Program-made: the position numbers and the translations under genes
Notes under the pieces: generated by a model
Databases searched by the model: none
Seen by the model: only the letters and a program-made list of their open reading frames with translations
Told to the model about the DNA's origin: nothing
DNA from: Clostridium sp. 'White wine YQ'
Lineage (GTDB): Bacteria > Bacillota > Clostridia > Clostridiales > Clostridiaceae
DNA: 64,000 bases
Assembly: GCF_028728205.1 (NCBI RefSeq)
Contig: NZ_JAQYUU010000001.1
Coordinates: forward strand, 2,216,082-2,280,081
Direction: 5' to 3'
Shown: positions 9,824 through 18,658 of the stretch, in pieces
How the letters are laid out: the number at the start of each line of letters is the position of its first letter
Numbering within the stretch: the first letter of the stretch is position 1

Positions 9824-10999
9824 TCAAGCATCTTTATTTAATTTGTGTGTTCCAAAAACTCTTAGTGCTACCCCTACTATTTCTGGGTTGAATTGCTTTC
9901 CAGACTCAAGTTTAATTATTTCCAATGCTTCCTCTGATGTTTTAGCATCACGATAAGATCTTTTTGATGTAATTGCATCATAAGAATCCGCTAATTGAAT
10001 AATTTGGGCTGGAAATGGAATCTTATCTCCCTTTAACCCCTCTGGATAACCAAGTCCATCATACCTTTCATGATGATGATATGCATAATTTACAATCTTA
10101 CTGAATCCACTAATTTTTTCTAAAACCTTTTTTGTGTATAGAGGATGTTCCTTAATAACTTCATATTCTTCTTCAGTAAGCTTTCCTTTTTTAATTAAAA
10201 TTTCATTAGGTATACCAATCTTTCCTACATCATGTAAAATCGCTGCCGTACCTATATCTTTTATTAATTCTTCTGATAAATTTAATTCTCTTGCTAATGC
10301 TATACTATATTCTTTAACACGCTTTGCATGCCCTTCCGTATATATATCTTTAATTTCAATTGCAGATATTAATGCTGTAACTATTTCCTGATTCTTTTTA
10401 GCTTCATTCTCTCTATTAATTTTCTCAGCATAAAAGTTAGAAATTAACTGGGCATAAAACTTTAGGATTTTTTTTGACATCTTAGAAAATCCTGTTTTAT
10501 TAAAATTATCTAGACATATTACTCCTAAATTCATTCCATTTACATGTATTGGTGCATACAAGCAAGTAAAATCCGTGTATGTTCCTAGTTCTTTAAAAAT
10601 TTCAATAGTCTCATTACTATATCTACTATCATTTCGTTCTGAAATATGAACTTCATATGCATCTATTTCTGAAAAACTTGAACATTGATAGTCATTAAAA
10701 GCTTCATCAACACTAAGTTCTAAATTTTTTATTATACTATAATCATAGCCCTGTAAAAAAATAGGGATATATTTATCTCCATTTAATTCATAAAAAGATC
10801 CCTTTTCAGCTTCTGGTATAAGCTTAAAAGCCGCATTAAAAATTTTTTGTAAAAACTCTCTTTTATTTAACTTATGTGAATCAACTAATGAATCAACTAT
10901 TAATGAAACCTTTTGATTAAAAAAGTTTCTTTGCTCACTATTCATGTATAGTACTTTTTTCATTCTTTTAATAGTAAATTTATTATTTTTCTCTAGCAT
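9824..10999 (-). CDS. HD-GYP phosphodiesterase with N-terminal GAF domain
   Basis: This 391-residue soluble protein is predicted to degrade cyclic di-GMP. A GAF-like sensor covers about residues 25-190. The HD-GYP domain follows, with HDVGKIGIP near residue 252, HHHERYDGLGYPEGLKGDKI near 307 and LADSYDAITSKRSY near 338, so the metal and GYP residues are intact. The ATG at 10999 is chosen because GGGGGT lies 8-9 bases upstream; an in-frame TTG 33 bases further up has no better site. Its neighbours are chemoreceptors and a GGDEF-EAL protein lies elsewhere in the window, so it probably contributes to motility or biofilm control. The ligand of the GAF domain is unknown. Confidence 0.9.
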   Translation of the reverse strand: MLEKNNKFTIKRMKKVLYMNSEQRNFFNQKVSLIVDSLVDSHKLNKREFLQKIFNAAFKLIPEAEKGSFYELNGDKYIPIFLQGYDYSIIKNLELSVDEAFNDYQCSSFSEIDAYEVHISERNDSRYSNETIEIFKELGTYTDFTCLYAPIHVNGMNLGVICLDNFNKTGFSKMSKKILKFYAQLISNFYAEKINRENEAKKNQEIVTALISAIEIKDIYTEGHAKRVKEYSIALARELNLSEELIKDIGTAAILHDVGKIGIPNEILIKKGKLTEEEYEVIKEHPLYTKKVLEKISGFSKIVNYAYHHHERYDGLGYPEGLKGDKIPFPAQIIQLADSYDAITSKRSYRDAKTSEEALEIIKLESGKQFNPEIVGVALRVFGTHKLNKDA

Positions 11000-11060
11000 C
11001 AGTAGAACCCCCAGTAAAGTATCTATTAACAATTATAGCATATAACTACTAATTGTGATG

Positions 11061-11101
11061 AAAAAAATGAATATCCTCAAGTACTACTCTTAGATATCCA
11101 T
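11061..11101 (-). terminator. Terminator of the minus-strand chemoreceptor gene
   Basis: On the minus strand an imperfect hairpin (ATGGATATC with GATATTCAT) is followed by seven T residues. It lies just past the stop codon at 11110. Confidence 0.65.
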
Positions 11102-11109
11102 CTACTAAA

Positions 11110-12825
11110 CTATATTTTAAACTTTTGAACCATATTCTTGAGTATTTGTGATTGCTCTGCTTGAGACTGTGTAGATTTTGCAATACTATTTATTGAAAGG
11201 GTTATTTCTGCTACACTATTAGATATTTCCTGTGTTCCAGCAGATGATTCCTCAGCTGTTTGAGATACAATTTCTATAGCTTTACTTACTTGTTCTACTA
11301 CTTCATTCATTTGTTTTGTAGATTGTGATATTTCTACTACCATATCATTAACAAATTCGGCATCCTTCTCATATTGTATTCCTGTGCTCATCAATAGCTC
11401 ATAAATTGGTTTCACATTATTATCCATGTAATTAAGTACATCTTGTCCACTTTCTGATAAATTCCTCACAGCTATTCCTATTTTCTTAATTGTATTCTGG
11501 ATTTCTGAAACTGTATCTGCTGATTGTTCAGCTAATCTTCTTACTTCATCAGCTACAACTGCAAATCCTTTCCCTTGCTCCCCCGCCCTTGCTGCTTCTA
11601 TTGCTGCATTGAGAGCTAGTAAATTGGTTTGTTCTGCTATTTCTCCTATTGAATTAGCCATTTCTTTTACATCATCAACTACCTTAACCTCTTCAATGGC
11701 TTTAGTAATATTACTATGATTAATACTATAAATTCTATTTCCATCTTCAATACTTTTAGATGCCTTCTGCTTTATATTAAATGCCCTTTCTTTAATACTA
11801 TTTACCGATATTTCTGCTTCTTTTGCTCTATTTGCTAGTAAATTGGTTGTTGAACTTATTTCTTCAGTAGAAGCTCCTACCTCTTCTGCTGTAGCACTCA
11901 AGTCTTGAACCCCTTTTGTTATTTCTTCTGTGGATATATTTACAATATCCATTTTTGTAGATACCTCTTCAGTAACAATTGATAATTTTTCACTATTTGA
12001 ATTAATTTCACTTGAACTATTTATTATTTCTGAAACGAGATTCCTTATATTAAGGGAAGCATTATTCAACGCTTTTGCAACTCCCCCAATTTCATCATTT
12101 GTGTCATTTTTAATTTTTCCAGTTAGATTTCCCTCACCTATTAATTTTGCAAATTTTAAAAGTTCTCTCATATTTTTAGATATAAACATAGATATAATAA
12201 TTCCAATTAAAATTGCAAATATAAGGCCTACTATTGTTATAGCGATCATAACTATTTTAGAAATAGAGAACACTTCATTATTTTGATTATATGAATTATC
12301 TGCTTGTACAGTATTCATTTCTATAATTTTATTAAAATTATCATATAAGCTAACTTTTGATTCTGTAACCTCAGAATAAGATTTATTTACTTCCTCACTA
12401 TTATTTATAACAGAGTATTGCATTACTCTGCTTCCAGCATCTCTAAATTTCTTTAGATTATCTTTCATTTTATTGAATATATCTGATTGTTCCTTGGATA
12501 ATAATTTTTCTTCATATTTTTTAATTAAATCATCATCGGATGCTCTTAACTGATAAATCTCTTTAGTTAACTTTTCTTTTTCATCTGTGCGCAAATTTTG
12601 ATAAGTTAACTTTAGTAAATCTGAATCTATATCAGCGACATCTTGCTTTATTGTTGTCATTGCTTTTATGGACTCTAAATTATAATCATGCATCTCTACT
12701 GCATTTGAATTAATCTTAGACATATCCTGTAGTCCTATAAATCCTACAAGTCCAATGAAAAGAGCTATTAGTATATATGTTGGTATAAGCTTTTGGGATA
12801 TTCTTAGGTTCTTAAACCAATTCAT
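11110..12825 (-). CDS. Methyl-accepting chemotaxis protein with four-helix-bundle-type sensor
   Basis: The 571-residue chemoreceptor has TM1 at residues 10-30, a helical extracellular region of about 155 residues, TM2 at about 187-212, HAMP and a cytoplasmic signalling coiled coil. The tip sequence [20 protein letters not shown] is near residue 394. The sensor is helix-rich and shorter than that of the other chemoreceptor in this window, matching the 4HB_MCP class. AAGGAGG at 12834-12840 is placed for the ATG at 12825, so the 38-residue upstream extension of the open frame is rejected. It appears monocistronic, with a terminator close behind. Confidence 0.92.
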   Translation of the reverse strand: MNWFKNLRISQKLIPTYILIALFIGLVGFIGLQDMSKINSNAVEMHDYNLESIKAMTTIKQDVADIDSDLLKLTYQNLRTDEKEKLTKEIYQLRASDDDLIKKYEEKLLSKEQSDIFNKMKDNLKKFRDAGSRVMQYSVINNSEEVNKSYSEVTESKVSLYDNFNKIIEMNTVQADNSYNQNNEVFSISKIVMIAITIVGLIFAILIGIIISMFISKNMRELLKFAKLIGEGNLTGKIKNDTNDEIGGVAKALNNASLNIRNLVSEIINSSSEINSNSEKLSIVTEEVSTKMDIVNISTEEITKGVQDLSATAEEVGASTEEISSTTNLLANRAKEAEISVNSIKERAFNIKQKASKSIEDGNRIYSINHSNITKAIEEVKVVDDVKEMANSIGEIAEQTNLLALNAAIEAARAGEQGKGFAVVADEVRRLAEQSADTVSEIQNTIKKIGIAVRNLSESGQDVLNYMDNNVKPIYELLMSTGIQYEKDAEFVNDMVVEISQSTKQMNEVVEQVSKAIEIVSQTAEESSAGTQEISNSVAEITLSINSIAKSTQSQAEQSQILKNMVQKFKI

Positions 12826-12927
12826 AATATCTGCCTCCTTAATTAAGCTAATGAAAAAACTTAAATGCTTATGTCTTAATAAGACGAATCTATACGTTTT
12901 CATGCACAATATAATCTTATCACAAAC

Positions 12928-12974
12928 AAAAAGCCCCACAAATATGAAAAATTTGATATTTGTAGGACTTTTTT
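12928..12974 (-). terminator. Terminator of the propeller-like membrane protein gene
   Basis: A 15-bp stem with two G-T wobbles (left arm 12931-12945, right arm 12956-12970) lies 20 bases after the minus-strand stop. It has A/T runs on both sides. Confidence 0.8.
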
Positions 12975-12992
12975 ATCTATATACGATATTAT

Positions 12993-15050
12993 TTAATTTT
13001 TAATTGGCAACAACCCATATTTTTCAATGCTTCCACCATCATTATAACATTTTCCGTCTTTATCAATATATATATTAGCATTTTTATTACTAGTACTTAC
13101 AAACTTATAATACTTTTTGCCCTTATAATTAATTTCCTCCTCTAAATATGCTGCTCCCATTAGCTCTTCATTTGCTTTATCATTTAGTTTCTTTAATTCA
13201 TCACTACTTATATCACTATACTTAGATTGTCCACTATTATTCGAATCCTGAGAATTTCCACTATTGTTTTTCTCATTCACACTCACTTCTTTTCCAGAAG
13301 GTGAATCCTTGAACACTTTTCCGGACTCATCTATATAAATTAATTTACTTGGATTATTTTTATCAGTATATTCAAAATAAACCATACCCTTTTCCGTAAT
13401 TGCTTGGTTAAAATTTGCTTGAGAATTAAAATATGAATTAGCCATAGGAAGAAATTTTTCTAATTGTTTATCTGTAAGTTCCATAAATCTTTCATATGAC
13501 TCTTTGTCTGATTTTTTTAATATAATCCCTCCGATATCTATCTTTTCATCATCTAATTTCTTAACACCAATTGAGTCCAAAGGATCATCTTCACTTATTT
13601 GTAATCTTATGCTTTTATTATTTTCTCTAATTAACTTCTTTACATTAAAGAATGTCTTTCCTCTATAGCCTGTTAAATACTCATAACTTTCCAATGTAAA
13701 ATGAGCTGCAAAACTTGAGTTATTATCTCCTATCCAATATCCCTCTAGATCTGACATATCAAATACATTAGTAAATATTATCTCATCATTTAATAATATC
13801 TTATTATATTTCTTTGCATCCTTTATAACTAATTCTGGCTTTTTCCCGTTCTTTATTAGATATATTTCATTATCCTCAGTTATATAGCATAAATCACTTC
13901 CATTTATCTTAAAGGATTTAACATTATCAGCTATGCTTTTATTTCCAATATATAATTCTCTATTTTTAGATTTTATCATTGCAACTGAATCTAGGTAAAC
14001 ATCATAGCCTCCATATTCATCTATAAGTTCCCCTAATTCAGTTATTTCTTTATTATTCTTTACTGTACTCAACTTTCCATCTACTGACTTAGTAAGTATT
14101 GTATTTTTGTCAATTGCCTTTAAATATACTATATTATCCATTATCTTAATGGATTCTTTATCATCAAAACCTTTATAATATAGTGCCTTTATATCGTTAA
14201 TGTAATAAACACCTTTTTTATCACTTGATATACAATCAAATGTCACTCTATCCGCTAATAATTCTGGTTTTTCATCGTACTTTTTTACATATAAATTTAA
14301 TCTACTACTTTTCGCATCAACCGTATTATATATAAAATCCTTGTCTTTTATAAATTCATCTAAAAGTATATTAGTTGGTACATCCTCAAGTACATTTGGT
14401 TTTATGTCTTTTTCATTTAAGTCCACATAGTAAATGGTACTATTCATACTATAAATAAAAAAATTGCTTTCATAATTAAACTTACAGAAACTTGCTGCTT
14501 TCTCTGTTTTAAAAATTTCCTTATTATCTTTTAATACATGAAGTATTCTCTTATCATCATAATAATAAATTAAATCCTCTCCCTGCAAATAAAATGATGA
14601 AACCTTATCTTCTGACACTATTGCAGGCTTTTTATCTGCTTCTTTCACCATTAACAATCCATCTTTTGAAAGATAATAAATTGCTCCATCTCTGCTTTTT
14701 AAGTAATTAATATCTGCATTTGAATCTATATTTTCTTTTTCACCTTTTTCATCAATAAGATATAATTCTCCATTATAATTTATGCCTATATATTTTTTAA
14801 GTTTTTCATCATAAATTATTTGAGCACTTCCTTCATCTATTTTAGTTTCTTTATTTTCTTTATCCAATGTATATATCTCATTATTATTATTATTATTTTC
14901 TTTATATAAGTATAATTTACTTACAGTCTCTACCTTTTTATTCTTATACTTAAGAAAATAAATCAGTGTTAGGCATATTGCTATGGTTACAATAATAGCA
15001 ACGCCAATTATTATATTCTTCTTAACATTGTTTCTCTCCACTTTACCCAT
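12993..15050 (-). CDS. Membrane-anchored protein with beta-propeller-like repeats, function unknown
   Basis: This 685-residue protein has a short basic cytoplasmic N-terminus, one TM helix (about residues 10-33) and a large extracytoplasmic part. Residues 40-430 contain many short units of the kind KDGxxYYLxKDG, suggesting a DUF5050/propeller-like fold. The C-terminal 150 residues hold two related modules that each end in YIDxxGKxxxD (about 585-610 and 655-675), an internal duplication. A poly-Asn run near residue 52 comes from an ATT microsatellite. GGGAG lies 6 bases before the ATG. I do not recognise a specific function. It is flanked by its own terminator and a hairpin upstream. Confidence 0.75.
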   Translation of the reverse strand: MGKVERNNVKKNIIIGVAIIVTIAICLTLIYFLKYKNKKVETVSKLYLYKENNNNNNEIYTLDKENKETKIDEGSAQIIYDEKLKKYIGINYNGELYLIDEKGEKENIDSNADINYLKSRDGAIYYLSKDGLLMVKEADKKPAIVSEDKVSSFYLQGEDLIYYYDDKRILHVLKDNKEIFKTEKAASFCKFNYESNFFIYSMNSTIYYVDLNEKDIKPNVLEDVPTNILLDEFIKDKDFIYNTVDAKSSRLNLYVKKYDEKPELLADRVTFDCISSDKKGVYYINDIKALYYKGFDDKESIKIMDNIVYLKAIDKNTILTKSVDGKLSTVKNNKEITELGELIDEYGGYDVYLDSVAMIKSKNRELYIGNKSIADNVKSFKINGSDLCYITEDNEIYLIKNGKKPELVIKDAKKYNKILLNDEIIFTNVFDMSDLEGYWIGDNNSSFAAHFTLESYEYLTGYRGKTFFNVKKLIRENNKSIRLQISEDDPLDSIGVKKLDDEKIDIGGIILKKSDKESYERFMELTDKQLEKFLPMANSYFNSQANFNQAITEKGMVYFEYTDKNNPSKLIYIDESGKVFKDSPSGKEVSVNEKNNSGNSQDSNNSGQSKYSDISSDELKKLNDKANEELMGAAYLEEEINYKGKKYYKFVSTSNKNANIYIDKDGKCYNDGGSIEKYGLLPIKN

Positions 15051-15105
15051 TCTCCCTTTTATACATCTCTATATCATTATAACTTATTGTTATCCCTCTT
15101 TATAT

Positions 15106-15150
15106 AAAAAGGAAAAGATTAAGAAATTAATTCTTAATCTTCCCCTTTTT
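15106..15150 (-). terminator. Terminator of the CorC/HlyC gene
   Basis: A long imperfect inverted repeat (GATTAAGAA with TTCTTAATC, extended by AAAAGG and CCTTTT) overlaps the stop codon of the minus-strand gene at 15149-15151. It is followed by a T-rich stretch on that strand. Confidence 0.75.
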
Positions 15151-16474
15151 AGACAGGACTTCCCAATGAAATCCTTACTTTTTTAATTCTTTTTTCTTTT
15201 ACTTCCTCTATCTTAAAGATTATATCTTTGTGTTCAATAATATCTTGGTCACCCTCATTTGGTATATGTCCAATTATATTAATTAAAAGTCCACTTAATG
15301 TATCATAGTCATCTGAATCAGAATCTAACTCTAAATTAAGACTTTCATTAAGCTCATCAACAGGAACTAGTCCATTAACAATATAGGTATTGTTATCTAT
15401 TTTCCTTATATCTGGTTCATCTTCATCATATTCGTCATCTATATTTCCCATAACTTCTTCAATTAAGTCTTCTATAGTAACTATTCCAGAAAAACCACCA
15501 TATTCGTCTACAAGTATCGCCATATGTGTCTTAGTACTTTGAAGTTCTTTGAACAACTCATCTATATTTTTTCTTTCAAGAACAAAATATGCTGGATGCA
15601 ATATCTTTCTTATATCTACATTCTCAAACCCAACTTTACGGGCTTCTATTATAAAATCTTTCATGTAGAGTATACCAATTATATTGTCACTGTCCCCTTC
15701 AAATACTGGAATTCTTGAATACTTCTCATCTAAAAGTTCATCAAGATATTCAATTAATGGTCTATCTATATTAATTAAGTATACTTCAGTTCTTGGAGTC
15801 ATTACTTCTTCAGCTAATATATCATCAAACTCAAATATACTATCTATCATTTCTTTTTCAGTTTCATTAATTACTCCATGTTCTTGTCCAACTTCTACTA
15901 ATGATTTGATTTCTTCCTTAGAAACCTTTTCCTCTAAATCATTACTATTCATTCCTGTAATTCTAAGCAATACATTTGTGGATACTGATAATAACTTTAC
16001 AAATGGTACTGTTAATTTTGACACAAATAATATTGGTCTCACAGAGAACATTGCAATAGTTTCTGACTTTTTCAAAGCTACCCTCTTAGGATATAATTCT
16101 CCAAAAACAAGTGTAATGTATGAAAGTACTATTGTAACAAGCACTAATGCAATCTGTCTACTATAAGGAACATTAATAGCTGTTAATACATTTCCTAAAT
16201 CTTCTGAAACACCCGTAGCTGCAGATGCACTTGAGAAAAATCCAGCAAGGGTAATTCCAACTTGTACTGTAGACAAAAATTTTGTAGGTTCATGCATAAG
16301 CCTTTCAAGCAATTGTGCTTTCTTATTTCCTTCTTCTGCAAGAAGTTTTATTTTGTTTTTATTCAAGGATACAATAGCCATCTCTGCTGATGAAAAAAAG
16401 GCATTCAAAAGAGTAAGTATTGCTATTAGTATCAATTGCGAAATTACGTTCGCAGGGTCAGGATCTGATTCCAT
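15149..16474 (-). CDS. CNNM/CBS/CorC-HlyC domain membrane protein (hemolysin C-like)
   Basis: This 441-residue protein of the CNNM (DUF21) family is probably involved in divalent cation (Mg or Co) transport or tolerance. Residues 1-200 hold four hydrophobic segments including the NAFFSSAEMAIVSLNKNKI signature. Two CBS domains follow (about 215-335, EVMTPRTEVYLINID and the LVDEYGGFSGIVTIEDLIEE region). A CorC_HlyC domain forms the C-terminus. A GGAGG site lies 8-9 bases before the ATG. The hemolysin name is historical and should not be read as a toxin assignment. Confidence 0.9.
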   Translation of the reverse strand: MESDPDPANVISQLILIAILTLLNAFFSSAEMAIVSLNKNKIKLLAEEGNKKAQLLERLMHEPTKFLSTVQVGITLAGFFSSASAATGVSEDLGNVLTAINVPYSRQIALVLVTIVLSYITLVFGELYPKRVALKKSETIAMFSVRPILFVSKLTVPFVKLLSVSTNVLLRITGMNSNDLEEKVSKEEIKSLVEVGQEHGVINETEKEMIDSIFEFDDILAEEVMTPRTEVYLINIDRPLIEYLDELLDEKYSRIPVFEGDSDNIIGILYMKDFIIEARKVGFENVDIRKILHPAYFVLERKNIDELFKELQSTKTHMAILVDEYGGFSGIVTIEDLIEEVMGNIDDEYDEDEPDIRKIDNNTYIVNGLVPVDELNESLNLELDSDSDDYDTLSGLLINIIGHIPNEGDQDIIEHKDIIFKIEEVKEKRIKKVRISLGSPV

Positions 16475-16588
16475 TATCTTTCCTCCATGTTATAAAAATT
16501 TACCATTTTATCATAACATAAAACCACCAAGTTTTCAAATTATGATATATTACTCCTCTTCATTATTATTCCTAAATTTTTAAATTTA

Positions 16589-17830
16589 TCAATATTTTAA
16601 GAAGGTTATGGTAAATTTTGTACCCTTTCCTCTTTGACTCATTACTTCAATATATCCATTATGTGATTCTATTATTGATTTACCTAATGCTAATCCTATT
16701 CCAACTGAATCACTATTTCTTGAAGTTTTCCCTTTATAAAATCTCTTAAATATATTAGGTAGATCTTCCCTCTCTATTCCTTCTCCATTATCTTCAATAA
16801 TTACTTTTTTGTATATTGGATTCTCATAGACATCTATCCTTATTTCTCCCCCATTATCTGTATGTTCAATTCCGTTTTTAATTATATTTATAAATGCTTC
16901 TTGAAGCCATAACCTATCATGTTCAAACTTTACCTCTTCATCAGAATTAAAATAAATCCTAACTTCTCTTTCAAGTGCTTTACTTTGCAATACCTCAATA
17001 GCCTCTTCAATTGTCTCATTTAGACTTTGTTCTTCTTTTTCAAACTCGATTGCCTTAGCATCAAGTTTAGCTAACTTAAGTATACTTTGAATTAACCAAT
17101 TCATCCTATTAAGCTGATTTTGATTATTTAATAAAAAAGTTTCTCTTTGTTCTTTGCTTAATTCTTTATTTAGCATGATATCATTATATACAATCATTGA
17201 TGATAGTGGTGTTTTTAACTGATGTGATATATCTGATAGTAAATCCACTAAAAATTGTTTTTCTTTACTTAATTCATTTATATTATTTCTTATTATCTCT
17301 CTCATTGAATTAAAGGATAAAGCAAGCTTTGATAATGCCCCTTCCTTATGTTCACTTATTGGCAAATAATAATCTCCTTCTATTACTTTTTTAGCTCCAG
17401 TTATTAATGAGCTTATTTTCTTGTAAAATACCTTATATTGAAAAAAGTTAAAGATTAGTAGAACTAAACCCATAACTAAAAATTCTATTATTATAAAACT
17501 GTTCTCTAAAATACTGTTTTCATTTAAATAAGGAAATAAGTTATTTTCTAGTTCCGTATTTAACCCATATTGATTTAAAAATTTCTCTCCTCTAGATTCA
17601 TCTTCCTTAGTAATTCCTTTAGTTACTAAAGGTACTAGCTCTTTTTCAAGTTCAGGATTCTTATCTATAGCTTTTTCTGTAACAGCACCTAAGGTTTTTA
17701 TGTAGCTACTTTTCAATCCATTATAATAAAGCCTCTGTGTTATAACAGTAGCAAATAAAAAAATTGATATTATTAGAAAAAGAACTGCGGAGCTTATTTT
17801 TATTTCTGGATTAACAAACTCTTTTCTCAT
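16589..17830 (-). CDS. Sensor histidine kinase of the ABC-transporter-linked two-component system
   Basis: The 413-residue kinase has TM helices at about 13-32 and 112-132 that flank an 80-residue extracellular loop. A HAMP-like linker follows, then the H-box SDISHQLKTPLSSM with His203 as phospho-acceptor, and an ATPase domain with N box (IIKNGIEHT), DNGEGI and GIGLALGKSIIESH motifs. It lies 28 bases downstream of the response regulator gene and ends the operon. The architecture resembles VncS-type kinases more than BceS, which lacks a sizeable extracellular loop. The stimulus is probably a cell-envelope-active compound, by analogy with the linked exporter. Confidence 0.92.
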   Translation of the reverse strand: MRKEFVNPEIKISSAVLFLIISIFLFATVITQRLYYNGLKSSYIKTLGAVTEKAIDKNPELEKELVPLVTKGITKEDESRGEKFLNQYGLNTELENNLFPYLNENSILENSFIIIEFLVMGLVLLIFNFFQYKVFYKKISSLITGAKKVIEGDYYLPISEHKEGALSKLALSFNSMREIIRNNINELSKEKQFLVDLLSDISHQLKTPLSSMIVYNDIMLNKELSKEQRETFLLNNQNQLNRMNWLIQSILKLAKLDAKAIEFEKEEQSLNETIEEAIEVLQSKALEREVRIYFNSDEEVKFEHDRLWLQEAFINIIKNGIEHTDNGGEIRIDVYENPIYKKVIIEDNGEGIEREDLPNIFKRFYKGKTSRNSDSVGIGLALGKSIIESHNGYIEVMSQRGKGTKFTITFLKY

Positions 17831-17858
17831 ACTTTAACTCCTTACTTTAAAATCATTA

Positions 17859-18551
17859 TCACTGACTAACCTCTTTATTCCACATATATCCTAACCCTCT
17901 TTGAGTAACTATATATTCTGGAATTTTAGAATCATCCTCAATTTTTTCTCTTATTCTCTTAATATATACAGACAATGTGTTTTCATCAAAAAAAACATCT
18001 TCTCCCTCAATAAGTTCCTTCAATATTTCATCCCTCTTTAATATTACCCCAGGCTTATATAGAAAAGTTAATAAAAGTTTATATTCTTGTGCAGTTAATG
18101 TAATCTCTTTTCCTAGTTTTTTTACTGATGCTGTAGATGTATCTATTTCTAAATCCCAACTTTTCAGCTTATTTCCCGTTGATAGGTTTTTTGAATTTCT
18201 TCTTAATAAAGCTTTTACTCTTGATAAAAGTTCCCTAACCCTAAATGGTTTAGTAATATAATCATCTCCACCAATTTCAAGCCCTAGAACTATATTCACT
18301 TCTTCATCTAATGCAGTTAAAAACATTATAGGAACATCATTTTTCTTTCTAATTTCTCTACATAAATCATATCCATTTCCATCTGGTAAATTAACATCTA
18401 AAATAATTAAATCTATTTCATTAGCTTCAAAACACTCATTGGCTTGTTTTATAGTGCAAGCCCTTAAGATCTCATATCCTTCATCTTTAAGTGTAAATTC
18501 AATTCCAATAGCTAAAGATTCATCATCTTCTACTAATAATAACTTAATCAA
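17859..18551 (-). CDS. OmpR/PhoB-family response regulator
   Basis: The 230-residue regulator has a receiver domain (acidic pocket EDD at residues 8-10, phospho-acceptor Asp52 in LDVNLPDG, Lys in ITKPFRVREL) and a C-terminal winged helix. The reading frame is open from 18560, but a long Shine-Dalgarno match AGAGGTGAT covers that GTG and nearly touches the ATG at 18557. The TTG at 18551 gives the standard MIKLLLVEDD start at normal spacing and is preferred. It is paired with the downstream kinase and probably controls the upstream ABC transporter genes. Confidence 0.92.
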   Translation of the reverse strand: MIKLLLVEDDESLAIGIEFTLKDEGYEILRACTIKQANECFEANEIDLIILDVNLPDGNGYDLCREIRKKNDVPIMFLTALDEEVNIVLGLEIGGDDYITKPFRVRELLSRVKALLRRNSKNLSTGNKLKSWDLEIDTSTASVKKLGKEITLTAQEYKLLLTFLYKPGVILKRDEILKELIEGEDVFFDENTLSVYIKRIREKIEDDSKIPEYIVTQRGLGYMWNKEVSQ

Positions 18552-18621
18552 TACCATCACCTCTTAAATTACTTATCCCATAGATTTATTATATAATTTT
18601 TCTCCGTATAATGGAAATAAA

Positions 18622-18650
18622 GCTTCCTTACACAATGGTACGGAAGCATT
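18622..18650 (-). terminator. Weak hairpin between the ABC permease and the response regulator
   Basis: GCTTCC and GGAAGC arms surround a 14-base loop in the 98-base gap, followed on the minus strand by TTTATTTCC. It may attenuate read-through into the regulator genes or be an operator. The T tract is poor. Confidence 0.4.
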
Positions 18651-18658
18651 TCATCTCC

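Noticed and set aside
14881..14898. ATT trinucleotide run
   Set aside because: It is an in-frame microsatellite coding for Asn, not a CRISPR or other array. No CRISPR-like repeat-spacer pattern was seen in the window.
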